Positions 11,530 to 22,181 of a stretch of DNA of 64,000 nucleotides are shown piece by piece (within the stretch, counting starts at the first letter, position 1; each line of letters opens with the position of its first letter). The DNA lies in the NCBI GenBank assembly GCA_033725935.1, contig MU867069.1:372001-436000 (forward strand), read 5' to 3'. Position numbers and translations under genes: made by a program. Source of the DNA: Cladorrhinum sp. PSN259 (lineage: Eukaryota > Ascomycota > Sordariomycetes > Sordariales > Podosporaceae). The notes under the pieces are model-generated. The model was given only the letters and a program-made list of their open reading frames with translations. It was not told the DNA's origin and ran no database searches.

Positions 11530-12376
11530 TCTGAATGTGGAGTTTAGACTCTTTGCCGGCGAGTTTTTGGCTGATTTGAATGGGCTAAAGAAAAATAGGA
11601 TGATGTCGCAGTGATGGAAAGTTGGGAGGGTGATGGTGATGAGGATGAGTCGTGATTTAAACTTGGATGGCCGCCGTCGCTTATTGACGTGCCCCCACTC
11701 AGCACGTAATTCATCCCTGTTTGGGCGACAGCCGGGGTGGCTTGCGGTTAATCCCGTTATTTTAGTGGGGTTCATCTTGGCGGGATTGACAAATCATATT
11801 GTACGTGTCTAGCTTGGCGGGTTGGTCTACACTAATAGAGGAGGAGGGCAACGACTTTGGGTGTGGTGGCCAGAGGTACCATACTTGGTTAGGTTGCCAG
11901 TAGAAGATGTATATTGTACCAGGGTTTATACCATTCCTGGGTTGAGAGCTTCTGTTACTGGCTTTCCGTAACCTTGATGATTCACCTCACCGCTTTCAGA
12001 TGGCCCGAGCTCTTCTAGATCTTCTTGTGGCTTGAACTGAGAGAAGGACTGGCTGACTGGGATGGCTCATGAATGATGGAATGGGGGATATTCTCCCTCT
12101 TTGTTGTCCATTCATAAAAACCAGCCGTGGACCCCTTGCTCGCCAAAGACCGCCATTGGCCTTCACCTTCTCTGTTTAACGCAAGCCACCATACCCAACC
12201 AGCCGCCACAATACCTGCCGGTTGTTCCTGAGTTGACTAGGTAACCTCTTGCATGGACGCGTATGGACAAACAAGGTCGAAAATTTTCTATTTCATTTCC
12301 AAGTTCCAGGCCTATTCTCGCTGCCAGACAAGAGCCTGTTCCCGATCTAATATGTCTAATACCATCAAATGTCATA
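11530..12376. other. Intergenic, promoter region of the amino-acid permease
   Basis: This stretch lies between two minus-strand genes: upstream of the amino-acid permease and downstream of the ACS permease. I see no coding frame or RNA gene. Confidence 0.6.
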
Positions 12377-14024
12377 TCACAACACGTACCTGAAGTACGG
12401 ATTCTCTTTATCCGTTAGGTCTTGGAAAGAGACTTTTGCTTTCTCCGACTCGTCTACGGGCCCAAGCGCTACCTTTGCTTTGTTTGCCCGCCACAGCACG
12501 ATGTACAAGGCCACAGAAGAGGCTATGGTGATGCAGTAACTGCATGGGAGGTCAGCTCACAGACGCGAAACACTTGATGTCGATCATGCTCACCAGATAA
12601 TGAGTCCTGTCCAGAGTTCTGGATAGTGCTGTGATCTAGTCTGACTCTTGACCAACTGCGGTCCCACAATGTTGCCCACACAGTACGCCACAAAGATGGT
12701 GGCCGCCATGAAGCTCTTCTTAGTGTGACCTGCCACATTTGACATACCGATAGTGATGATCAAGCTCACGACCGCTCCAAAAGTCCCAGTGATGGAATAT
12801 CCAACCACCGGGGCAGCCGCGTGGTGCGACCACTCGCTCTTCCAGATGATGGCACAGCCGGCAATGACGGGCAGACAGCAGATAACCAGCATGATGATGC
12901 GGATGTTGGGGAACCAACTCCCAAGAAAGCCTGTCAGGAGGATCGTGATCAGACAAAGTCCTCCCAGGGGAAACTGAAAGAGGATGCTCTCCAACGTCGA
13001 CCATCCGAAAGTCGATACGATAAGCGGTCCAAAGCCTGAGACAGCTCCGTTGATGGTGTACCTGCCGCTCGCCCGTATCAGCAATCCCGTTCTCGACAGA
13101 CTGGTCGCCAACTACTCACGCAGAAGCCATCATCAACGCAATCAGCCACACCTTGACATCCAGGACTGCTTCCCTGATTTGGCTCATCTTGAATTTGACA
13201 CACCTCACGCCTGTTTGTCCAGCCCTCAGCCGTTCAACAGCAGCAAACCTCTCCTCTTTGGTCAAGAACCAAGCCGTCACAGGGCTTTCAGGCATAACGA
13301 AACAAAACAACCCAAACAGAAACGTTAGCGAGCCGGCGAGGAGGTATATGTACTGCCACCGCCTCAAACCACCGCCCTGCACCTGCGCAAACCCATAGTT
13401 CAATCCACCGCCGATGATGGTCCACAATCCTGTCGAACTAAACCACCAGCTCTGCCGCAGCGCTTGTTCCTCTTGCGTGTAACTCCCAGAAATAATCGTC
13501 ATAAAGGCGGTGGGTATGATGCTCTCCACGAAGCCCAGCGCGAATCTCTGCGCATAAAGACCGTGCCAGCTAGTTACCGAGGCCGTAAGCATGCAAACAC
13601 CGCTCCAGAGCACCACTACGCTCCCCAACACCAGCCTGGGTCGACGGGACCACTGCAGGAGAAAAGTGAGCGGATAGAGGCCGGCCAACATGCCAAAGTA
13701 GAACAGCGACGTCGCCCAGGATAGACGCGAGGTATCCACGGCGCCCGAGGGGGTGCGGGTCGACAATTGCAGGTCTGCTGTCATGCCGAAGAGGGCAGCG
13801 CTGCCGAGGATGGCCTTGTCGTAGTACACCAGCCCGTAACCAACCATCATGGCCGGGATGAGGAAGAGGTCTATTTTGCGGACGGCGCGGGCTGTTGTTG
13901 CGGCGTCGAGTGTGTGCGTTTGCGTGCCTACCAGGGCCATGGCGACGTCCTGACTTGCCGTGGCTGGGTCATTTGCGCCGATGGGTAGGTTGGAGCTACC
14001 CTCTTTGGTCTCTTTAACAGCCAT
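12377..14024 (-). CDS. MFS anion:cation symporter (ACS family, Dal5/Tna1-like)
   Basis: This gene encodes a 511-residue permease. Exons are 13120-14024, 12594-13061 and 12377-12539. The introns are 58 nt (GTGAGT...GGCAG) and 53 nt (GTGAGC...TGCAG). The ATG at 14024 is followed by a hydrophilic leader and the family start ARAVRKIDLFLIP, where an Asp precedes TM1. Other hallmarks are GLVYYDKAILGSAA, WATSLFYFGMLAGLYP, RFALGFVESIIPTAF in TM4, SWWFSSTGLW in TM5 and PESPVTAWFLTKEER after TM6. The C-terminus ends FQDLTDKENPYFRYVL, the typical ACS tail. Family members import organic anions and vitamins such as allantoate, nicotinate, pantothenate, biotin precursors or short peptides; which one applies here is unknown. 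A second ACS permease lies at 32.5-34.2 kb. Confidence 0.93.
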
Positions 14025-15500
14025 CTTTGGCGTTTGTCCTGGTGTATCTCTCGGATGGGAGAAGCGCCGACAGTTGCGAGATATATCGCCATGAGATGCA
14101 CCAGCATCGAAGCCAAGGACCCCGCCACGCCGAGACTAGCCTGCATCAGCCGCACCGGTATCGCAGGTTGACAACTTGTTCACAGAACGTGGGATGTTGC
14201 CCAAGTTACGTAAGTCACCAAGCAGTCAAACCCCCACGCATGTCCCTAGACTAATCTTTTGCATGGTCCTTGAGAAACCACTTGTCGTCATGGATACCGC
14301 GAGCGATGAGAGATTAGCTCTCAGTCCTCAAAGAGAGCTTTTTGAGTCATTGGAGCGCTAAAGCAATTGCTCTATCTTAACCTAATAAGTTCGAAAACAC
14401 CATCAACTTCGGGTATCCTTCACCACTAATATCCTGCAATGCGAATCCTGCTGCACGTACCTGCAGATGCCGACAAAAATGATTCACCAGTCCGTCTTTA
14501 TGAGGTACAATCATTCCACGAACCGAACCAAAGAACTGGCCTGGAGGAGTGTACCTACCTACACTGGGGCCACATCACATTCGAGTCACTGTGAGTGTAT
14601 ACTGTGTACCTCCTGAGCAACTGACCAGCACCGAGGCTCAATGATTCGCCCACAACAAATCAGGTATGATACTAGTACTGTCCGAAATTCACGATTATGT
14701 TTTCTCATGCCACGCCATAACAAAGTAAGTCCAAAGTGCCAACAAACACATGTATCGTCAGCCAGCCAGTCACAAGTTACTGGGTACAAAAAAAGAAAAA
14801 AAGAGACACATAGTCATAGTATCAGGAGATAGAATGGTCGCTCAAAAAGCAAAATAGCTGACTACAATAGCTACATACCCAAGTATACAACTATGATGCT
14901 TCAAGGCACATTTGTGGGCTGCAGTTATCATTACTACAATTTCCACACGAATAACCTGAAAAGAGCCCATCCACGTATTGTACATCTATTCATATTTCTG
15001 CGATAACAGGTTTGCATCAGAAAGAAACCACCTGATCTTGAGAATTAAAAAAGAAAATAAAAAACAAGAATGTGTACCAAGCGCAGAGTTAAATATTCCT
15101 GCGGTCACTACAAGAAGGACGAGCGAAAGTTTCACGTCTGGGACAAGGAGGAGTGCGCAAAAGTCACAGAGGGGGAAAAATGCTCGACCGAATGGTCGTC
15201 CGAGGACAAGGAACTGGAAGAGAGGTGCTCAAAGTGTGAAGTAGTTTGATGACCCCCTGAATAATATCACGTGCCCTGAAAGTACACTCACTGTATGTAC
15301 AGTACATACCTGTGTGGCTCAAGTCACTGGGACTTGATACCTAGTTACCTCCCCTTGTGATGCAAAGACAGTGAGAGTGAGTGAGTTCAATAGAAACACA
15401 ATAGAGTTGAACAAAACCAGAAAGAAATCTCAAAGGGCTTTTTAAAATTTGCTCTCCGTTCTTTGCCAATAAAACCCAAATCCAAAGGTTCCGTATGTGC
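14025..15500. other. Intergenic 1.5 kb, no gene recognised
   Basis: This holds the upstream region of the ACS permease and the downstream side of the small secreted protein. Short frames are present but lack motifs. AT content rises toward 14850-15080. Confidence 0.6.
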
Positions 15501-15932
15501 TTATTGAGCAACCCTCCTACACCCCCCTTCTGCACCAGAAACCGCCAGCGCCGCCGGTCGCGTCTGGAACTCCTTCTCGTACGAGAAACTCACAACCACC
15601 ATAGTGACGAAATTGTGTTGGATCTTGCCATTTGACAACGTGGCCCAGTTCTCATTCGTTGCGCTCGAGATGTGCGTCAACATCACCGTAGTTGGGAAGC
15701 TCGTGGGTGTCGGCGACGGGTAGATTGTCGTCCAGGTGCGGGAGACAAAGTTGGTGAACTCTGTGTAGGGAGCCCACTGAACCCGCGACGAGACGTAGGT
15801 GTCAACTGTTGAGGTTGATTCCGCGCAGCGATTTGCGTAGATTGATGCAAAGTCTGTTGGGGCTGGAGGAGGTGATTCTTGGGAGAGAGCCAAGGACAGA
15901 AAGGTGGTGAGAATGACAAGTAAAGAAATCAT
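15501..15932 (-). CDS. Small secreted protein, unknown function
   Basis: This 143-residue protein has an N-terminal signal peptide: MISLLVILTTFLSLALS with probable cleavage before QESPP. The frame is open far upstream, but the ATG at 15932 directly precedes the hydrophobic core and is the sensible start. The mature part is Ser/Thr/Pro-rich in the middle (TTIYPSPTPTSFPTT), has only two cysteines (one near residue 35, one near the C-terminus) and carries no domain I recognise. No intron is needed. It could be a cell-wall-associated or effector-like protein, but length and a signal peptide alone do not prove that. The gene at 17.0 kb runs in the opposite direction. Confidence 0.55.
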   Translation of the reverse strand: MISLLVILTTFLSLALSQESPPPAPTDFASIYANRCAESTSTVDTYVSSRVQWAPYTEFTNFVSRTWTTIYPSPTPTSFPTTVMLTHISSATNENWATLSNGKIQHNFVTMVVVSFSYEKEFQTRPAALAVSGAEGGCRRVAQ

Positions 15933-17001
15933 CTTGTTTGCGACCGAGAACTCGAGAGAGCAAGCAAGAATTGATGAATTAACAGGTATCTTGCCAAGGT
16001 TGAGTTGAAGGGTGGGCAGATAACCTGGAAGTTGCCGGTCCGTGGGTTGATATCTGCTGGGCAGGTTAGAACCAGAATTTATCCATACGGCTGGTGGGCT
16101 CCGATCCTTCAACCGGGTGATGAGGTCGGATGTTACCCACATCGCCAATGGGAAAAACCCCCGGTAAGAGCTCCTCATTGGATACATAGTTTCACTGAAT
16201 GACTCTCTTCCGAATCGCCCAAACGTGGACCGATCGGTTCGTAGGAACTTTGCGGCCGTCGTTGGAACGGTCTCTCCGCGTATTGAACTTGAAATCCAAC
16301 ATGTTGAGTTTGACTGCCATCTTCACGCAAAGATGATCCCCAGACAACTGAGAGGTACAGGATTGTCTGAGGGAATCAAAAGTGTCATAAATAATTCCAT
16401 TTCCTCCTGGGCACTTTCCAGTGGACCATGGGTGGTGGTTATGGATGAGCCTAGCGAGCACAGAATGCAAGAGAGAAAACTCCGAGCTGAAGGATGGGAG
16501 TGGACATTTCACTTTTGAAATTTTACTGTTCAATCTGGTCTAATGAACTGTTCCTGCTCTTTATGTCGACTGGCTGCTTATCTCAAGCTGAGTCCTCTTG
16601 CACCATTAGGCTCCACTTGTAAGCATTGCCTACCCTTACCGAGCAATCGGAAATATACCACCCAGACAAAGCCGAAAATGGTCCAATTTTCTGTTGCTTA
16701 TCTCCGCCCTGAAGAACACAATGCTTCGTAAGCTCGTACCCAGATACGCATTTACTGCTTCGCATTTCAAACGGACCCTACTATTTGACCCCAGATGCCA
16801 GCATAGATTCTTGGAACCGATTTCGCAAGTTTGAACTAACCTCTGGCTCGCCCCATGACGGAGTTAAGGGGGACATAATGCAGTGGGATTACTAACACAT
16901 AATTTTGAGAATCGGTGGTATAAAGCTGGCAGCGGAGGACGACTCAGTACTCATTTCACCCTTCTCTTGACAGAACGAATTCGACCTCCACTACGTTCAA
17001 G
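15933..17001. other. Divergent upstream region between the secreted protein and the SDR gene
   Basis: No coding frame or RNA gene is recognised. A TATA box for the SDR gene is listed separately. The minus-strand gene's promoter should lie near 15940-16200. Confidence 0.55.
16919..16924 (+). promoter_or_regulatory. TATA box of the SDR gene
   Basis: TATAAA followed by GC lies 78 nt upstream of the ATG at 17002, a usual spacing for a fungal TATA promoter. Confidence 0.5.
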
Positions 17002-17742
17002 ATGTCCCTCTCCGGAAAAGTCTTTCTCATCACAGGAGCCTCCAAAGGCATCGGTCGCGCCACGGCACTCCGAGTCGCCGCCGACGGCGCCTCAGTAGTC
17101 ATCAATTACCTCTCCGACAGCAAAGCGGCCGACGCCGTAGTTTCCACCATCGGACCCGACCGAGCGCTCGCCGTGCAGGCTGATGTCTCCAAGATCCCCG
17201 ACATTGAGAAGCTCGTTGCCGCTGCCGTACAGAAATTCGGCAAGATTGACGTCGTTGTCCCCAACGCGGGAGTGATGGGAATGGCCTCGCTGGAGCATGT
17301 CAGCGAGGAATTTTTCGACAGGCACTTTGATCTCAACGTCAAGGGCGCCTTGTTTCTCGTACAAAAAGCCGTGCCGCATGTACCATCGGGTGGTCGTGTT
17401 ATACTCTTTTCCACCGGTCTGACTACGGCTACGGGAGTTACGCCGGGGTATCTGGTGTACGCTGCGACCAAGGGTGCGGTCGAGCAGCTGACGAGGGTGT
17501 TATCCAAGGAGCTGGCTGGACGTGGCATTACGGTCAACGCGGTGGCGCCGGGCCCTACGGCGACGGAGTTGTTCTTTGAAGGGAAACCGCAGAGCGTGGT
17601 AGATATGATTACGAAGCAGAGCCCGTTTAGTCGGTTGGGCACACCGGAGGATATTGCTGGAGTTGTGGCGTTCTTGGCTGGTGAGGAGAGTAGATGGGTT
17701 TCAGGACAGGTTGTTAGGGTCAATGGGGCGAATATGGTCTGA
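17002..17742 (+). CDS. Short-chain dehydrogenase/reductase (3-ketoacyl-ACP-reductase-like)
   Basis: This intron-less gene encodes a 246-residue classical SDR. Residues 8-20 form the cofactor site TGASKGIG. The adenine-side Asp is in ADVSK (near 60), and VVPNAGVMG (about 89) is the structural NAG motif. The catalytic Ser lies in ILFSTGL, and the catalytic Tyr/Lys in VYAATKGA (near 153-157). PGPTATELF closes the substrate lid, and the C-terminus ends with the typical SGQVVRVNGANMV. The length is exactly that of the classical family. It should reduce or oxidise a keto/hydroxyl group with NAD(P)H in the cytosol. Small fungal SDRs of this type occur both in secondary metabolism and as stand-alone detoxifying reductases, and nothing beside it settles the substrate. 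Confidence 0.93.
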   Translation: MSLSGKVFLITGASKGIGRATALRVAADGASVVINYLSDSKAADAVVSTIGPDRALAVQADVSKIPDIEKLVAAAVQKFGKIDVVVPNAGVMGMASLEHVSEEFFDRHFDLNVKGALFLVQKAVPHVPSGGRVILFSTGLTTATGVTPGYLVYAATKGAVEQLTRVLSKELAGRGITVNAVAPGPTATELFFEGKPQSVVDMITKQSPFSRLGTPEDIAGVVAFLAGEESRWVSGQVVRVNGANMV

Positions 17743-17809
17743 ATACTCTCAGTTTGAGATAGTGTGATGCCCCCGTGAGACTGGCTATGACTGGCTACAG
17801 TACCTTACT

Positions 17810-17842
17810 CAAATGGGTTCGAATCCCACCGACGCCGTCCCC
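17810..17842 (+). other. tRNA 3'-half-like fragment
   Basis: GGGTTCGAATCCCACC has the T-stem/T-loop of a tRNA, followed by a GC-rich run that could be an acceptor strand. I could not find a matching 5' acceptor, D-arm or anticodon arm within 110 nt upstream, and the outermost T-stem pair is mismatched. It looks like a decayed tRNA or tRNA-derived repeat end rather than a working gene. Confidence 0.35.
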
Positions 17843-19378
17843 CTAGCTGGATTCAGGATAGCTCAGTCATCAAGATAGCTCCTTGTTGTATTCTAATGCG
17901 AAGGAAGTCTTCTCAACCTGCTAAATAATGATGGCACGACGTATTGAAGTGTCTCTATTACTACCCAGCTACTATTCTCAACCCCAAATTGTTGCATTTA
18001 CATAGCTACCTCTCCAGTCGTAATAGCCTGAGATGTTGTGGGGAGAACGTTTCGCGATGGAACAGAATCTACATGTTACATAACACAGATACCCGGGATT
18101 TGTGTGAAGGCCGATGGATAAAAGCTGTATACAAGCACCCAGAGCTCCATTAAACCTGGACGATTGCAGCCCCGGCCAACAAGGTACAATCAAAGTGATC
18201 TGGAACTCAAGACAACGTTCCAATTTGTCAGATCGGGTCATAATGATACGGCTGGTGTGGATTTCACTTCATCGGGTGCAGAAGGTTTCGGGTAAGAAAT
18301 GCCCCGGCTAGATCTAAGATGGAGCGTGATCAAAAACCTTTGATTTTCCAGGCACCTCAGTTCGGGCTCTCCTATCGGACCATCACGATCACTGGCAACC
18401 AACCTGGAATACCCAAACCTGGAAAAGTACCGAAACCACAAACTTTGGGGCAGGCAATTTCACCCTCAACATAATCACACAAGGTGGGTACCTAGGGGAT
18501 CATTGGTATGGGGCTTGGGTTTGAGCGGCCGCTGATATTCCTGTAGGCAACCATGACCGCCACAGTGGAGAAAGTTGGGGAGGAGAAGGATCGTCTGATC
18601 GGGACAGACCTTGTTGAAACTGGCGAGACCGGTGAAGTTCAAGAGGTGAATGGTGGGCAGCCACGTTTGAACAAGATCATTGATAATGGCTTCAATATGG
18701 AGCACTCTTGTGTCTGGTGGGTGGTGGGACGGAAAGCGCATCCTGGGAAGCAATCGTCCCCGGATAGCGAGAGATCTGAGGAGGTGGTGATGGAGAGGGT
18801 GACGGCTTGAATGGTCGTGTCCGAGTCAAACAGAGGAAGGAATGGAGTAAGGACGGCCCGGGAAGAAAGCGTGTTGCTGCAAGTGAGAAAGTATTCACAT
18901 GTATTTTGCAGTTGACAAAAATTCGGCGATGCTTTCCGTGTGACTGTTCATAATTTCCCACCAGTGCCCAATTTTAAGTGAAGGGGACTGTGACTAACTC
19001 TCCCTGATAATTCCAAAGATTTGTTCGGTAGCAAACGTGAATGTTGAACGGTACGGAGAGAAGTACTAGCTAATATGAGGCTGGACTCTGAATCTGTTAT
19101 TCTCAAAGGAGGACGACAGAAGGATAACGTAGGGATACTGTTACCTTGTAGTTTGTGTGGAAGATGGACTCCCACCTGCCGGCTCTCTGGAGGCCTGGCT
19201 AGGCCGAGATGGATCCAATGACATGATTGGAACACGATCAGACGGGAAGCACATGGTACTATACAATAATCGGATTGAAGCTGCGATGGAAACTGATTGA
19301 AGACACCGCAGAGCCCTTTCAGTTTCCGCGAGATGATTACTCCTGCCCAAGTTTGAGTTTGACAGTGACCGAGCCAAA

Positions 19379-19410
19379 GATGTCCACCTGATGTCCACAT
19401 GATGTCCACT
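19379..19410. repeat. 11-bp tandem repeat, three copies
   Basis: Units GATGTCCACCT, GATGTCCACAT and GATGTCCACT follow each other directly, with a partial fourth (GATGTAG). This is a short minisatellite with no evident function. Confidence 0.7.
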
Positions 19411-19767
19411 GATGTAGATCAGAAAGTTCCAGTCAAGCTGCCATTTTGAAATTAAAGGACTAGTTAAGAAGGAGCCCACAACAGTGTTGAGTCCTGGAAA
19501 AATTCCTTGACTTGATTTTTATTCCCACCGATTCCCTTTCTCCTCCTCTCTTCCTCGTAACTCAACCACACACAAATCTTCAATCAACTTTCCCAACTTT
19601 ACCACATTCAAATTCCGTTTCGAAAACAACTCGCAATCGGCTCGCTCATTTGGGGCCATCTGACATCTACCTACGTACGTTCGTTCGATCTTCTGTTTTC
19701 TTTACTTCAGTCTGAGTGGTATGCTAACAATACGAACAGAAAACAAGTTGAATGTCTTGTCGTCTTC

Positions 19768-20733
19768 ATGGATAGTGCCTCCTACGCGTCCGGCTTGTTA
19801 GGGGACGATTCGCAGAGAAGAGTTGCTTCCACGGCTCTCATCGGAGAGCAAGGGTGGTTCGAAGACACCACCAAAGAACCTGGCCAGTTCGCCCAAAATA
19901 CCAAGGACATGATGGTGAGTGTTCTGTTTGTCCGCCTCTGTGTCTTTTCACTTGTGGATTCTAACATTCTCTGTGTCTTCTAGGTGGGCAACACTTCGAA
20001 TCGGGGCCGGAGCGCCGGCATCAACAAGACAGGAAGCCAACGAAGCACCCCATGCAGACCGCGTCTATGGCCCGAGATCATAGACTCGCTGTGTAATGTC
20101 TGCCTATTCCTTATCCACAACTTCGTCAACCTGGTCATTGGCCTCCCGACCAACAATTCCCGTACAATAACCACAGTGACATGTGGCACCTTTTGGATTT
20201 CCACCACACCCATCGGTGCAGGAGGCAACTCGCAGAGAGGTGCCACAACCTCGCAGTCTGACTTTTCAGCCCGTGAGACACTACTCCGCCATCCGTCCTG
20301 TCTGACGTGGTCGGGGGGTGACTCACAGAGATGCGTCTTCAGCTGGACTGCCAGGTCCCGGTGGCAGCCGGGACTCCATGGTACGTCCCGCCCGAGTTTA
20401 TTGGTCTCTGGGTTCGGAGGGTGACTCACAGACAAGATGTGTGCTCTGTGTGAGCGCGAGGTACACTCGCGTTGGGTACTCATCCGGGAATGGGAGCACC
20501 GCTGGCTTCACCATCGTGGCGCATGCAGTTGCAACATCGAGTTCCCCAGTGCTAGTTACATTCCCAAAGCCACGGGAGCAATGGAGAATGTTCAGGACCA
20601 CGATGGGCCCAGCGGAAAGGGAAAGAATACACTACGGCGGACAGGGAGCGCCATGTCCAGGTCCGTATCGCCAGCCTGTCCCGAGTCGAATACTCATTGG
20701 TTCCGGGGGTCGGGGGGTGACTCACAGAAATGA
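19768..20733 (+). CDS. Hypothetical protein with repeated GGDSQR-type motifs
   Basis: This tentative three-exon model encodes 281 residues: 19768-19914, 19984-20380 and 20432-20733. Intron 1 (69 nt) has GTGAGT, a CTAAC branch point and CTAG. Intron 2 (51 nt) has GTACGT and TGACTCACAG, and its removal eliminates the only in-frame stop (TGA at 20422). The product matches no family I know. It contains G-(D/G)-(D/N)-S-Q-(R/K) motifs near residues 12, 130 and 161 and at the very end, plus TGSQRS near 66, and a hydrophobic stretch LCNVCLFLIHNFVNLVIG. The middle has a Cys/His/Trp-rich run (CALCEREVHSRW, HRWLHHRGACSC). The DNA under the motifs is a repeat discussed separately, and one copy lies inside intron 2. 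The alternative is that the whole area is non-coding repeat DNA with a chance open frame. Confidence 0.35.
19798..20727. repeat. Five copies of a GGGTGACTCACAG-type 18-bp repeat
   Basis: Copies lie at 19798-19815, 20218-20235, 20311-20328, 20414-20431 and 20710-20727. The last three are nearly identical (TCGGRGGGTGACTCACAG); the first two are diverged. All share the same orientation. A sixth copy lies on the opposite strand at 22128-22145, immediately after tRNA-Leu. Copies 4 and 5 also share an ATTGGT-containing upstream stretch of about 20 nt. Confidence 0.75.
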
Positions 20734-22017
20734 AAAGAGACTTCATCTTTGCCGGCAACTACCTTGGTATTCGGCCTGCTGCTTTTCCCTCCGTTGACGC
20801 TCACCAGAGCAAGAGCAGGTACCATGCAGTCAACCACTGCATTGAACCCCCTCACATCTCGTCAACATCGTCTACACACTTCGACGGCATCGCCGAGTCC
20901 ATGACCCTCAAGCTCCAAAGCTAGTTTGTAATACGTGTACTTGTGCACCACCATATGCAAGACATGGTGGGCCTTCGGGCCAAGCGGGGACCACTGGCAT
21001 CCTTTGGCAAGATGGCGACTTGGTCATATGAAGTGGTTGCACCAAATCACTACCGTGCCAAGATGGACAACGAGCTGAAATTTCAGAGATTGCGGCCCGC
21101 AATCCGATGCCCTATTGAGCCTGAGACTTCTAGGAACGACACCCAATCTCTGGAATATGGGTGTGGCTTTTCTCGTCTGGAGTTGGGGTTTGAAGTTTCA
21201 GTAGACTATCTGAAGAGTCTGGTGCTTTCTTAGGAGGACTGATAGATAGGTTGGTTGCTAAGGTTGATGTTGTTGTTGCTGCTATTGAGGTTGAGGCACA
21301 GAGGCATTGCTGGGTTGGTTGAATGAAAATAAGAGCAATAAATCACTTGACAATCCTTGATCCGACGAAACCAGTTACAGTGTGACGAGGGCCAACCAAA
21401 GGAACAGCCCAACAAAATGTTAGCACTGCCACCAGCAGGAACGACCAGAACGCAGGACAGCACGAAAGACGGATGATCAAGATTAGAGTAGCAGTCCACT
21501 TACAATACTAACTCGAACTAAATTCTATCTAATCTTTATCCCACCTTTCCGTCTCTAGTTGATGTTTACGATGAATCTTCCCGGCAATATTTGCCACTGA
21601 TGAGAACATCTAGCCACATGGTTCAGAACTTTGTCATTGCATAGGGTGTACATGATGCCCATGCTAAGGTAGAGGTCAAGGCAGGCTCAGGTTTATGGCG
21701 CGGAACAAGGGAAGAAATAAATGATGAAGCGTATTTCTAAAGCTGAGATCAGAAGAACACTAGTTATGGCTTTCCTGGCAAGTATGCCATCGAAATCATG
21801 ATTAAAGAAGAAAGCAGGCAACGAGCTTTCTCTCTCAAGAGGGAGGAAGGGAAGGGTTGCCAGAATAAATTCTATCCCATAAGTAACTCCACCTGGTCAC
21901 CCATGAGTCCATTTTGCAGGCGATTACCACACCTCAACATCATCATCCCCAAAGACCAACAACCAACCAGCTGGAGCATATGTACTGATTTCTAAGATAC
22001 CATGCCAAAAACATCAA
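20734..22017. other. Intergenic, no gene recognised
   Basis: Open frames continue at 20730-20924 and 20943-21233 on the plus strand and might be further exons of the upstream gene, but no splice arrangement joins them convincingly. Between 21250 and 22017 I see only AT-moderate sequence with a short GTT/GCT run near 21266-21290. Confidence 0.45.
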
Positions 22018-22126
22018 GGCAAGATGGCCGAGCGGTCTAAGGCGCCACGTTAAGGTACACCCTTAATAACTATCCATGAGGATTCCGTGGTCCGAAAGGG
22101 CGTGGGTTCGAATCCCACTCTTGTCA
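22018..22126 (+). tRNA. tRNA-Leu (anticodon AAG) with a 29-nt intron
   Basis: The acceptor strands GGCAAGA and TCTTGTC pair with one G-U, and the discriminator base is A. The D-arm is GCCGAGCGGTCTAAGGC, the long leucine variable arm contains TCCGAAAGGGC, and the T-arm is GTGGG-TTCGAAT-CCCAC. The anticodon stem CCACG/CGTGG closes a loop with AAG at 22052-22054. An intron at 22056-22084 sits one base 3' of the anticodon, the canonical site. It contains CCTTAA, which can pair with the TTAAGG anticodon loop as tRNA splicing requires. It decodes CUU/CUC leucine codons. Confidence 0.93.
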
Positions 22127-22127
22127 T

Positions 22128-22145
22128 CTGTGAGTCGCCCTCCGA
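22128..22145 (-). repeat. Opposite-strand copy of the GACTCACAG repeat in the tRNA-Leu trailer
   Basis: The reverse complement reads TCGGAGGGCGACTCACAG, differing at one or two positions from the copies at 20.3-20.7 kb. It starts two bases after the tRNA-Leu discriminator base. Confidence 0.75.
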
Positions 22146-22169
22146 CCTCTCGTCGGAGACGCGGCTCGC

Positions 22170-22181
22170 TTTTTCGTTTTT
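22170..22181 (+). terminator. RNA polymerase III terminator after tRNA-Leu
   Basis: Two runs of five T (22170-22174 and 22177-22181) lie 44 nt after the mature tRNA end, a sufficient Pol III stop signal. A hairpin (CTCCGAC/GTCGGAG) lies between the tRNA and these runs. Confidence 0.6.

Larger units (their letters stand above)
17743..19767. other. Intergenic 2 kb, with a tRNA-like fragment and a short tandem repeat
   Basis: No protein gene is recognised. A tRNA 3'-half-like sequence near 17815 and an 11-bp tandem repeat at 19379-19410 are listed separately. A CT-rich segment at 19540-19620 precedes the next gene and may be its promoter or 5' UTR. Confidence 0.5.
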
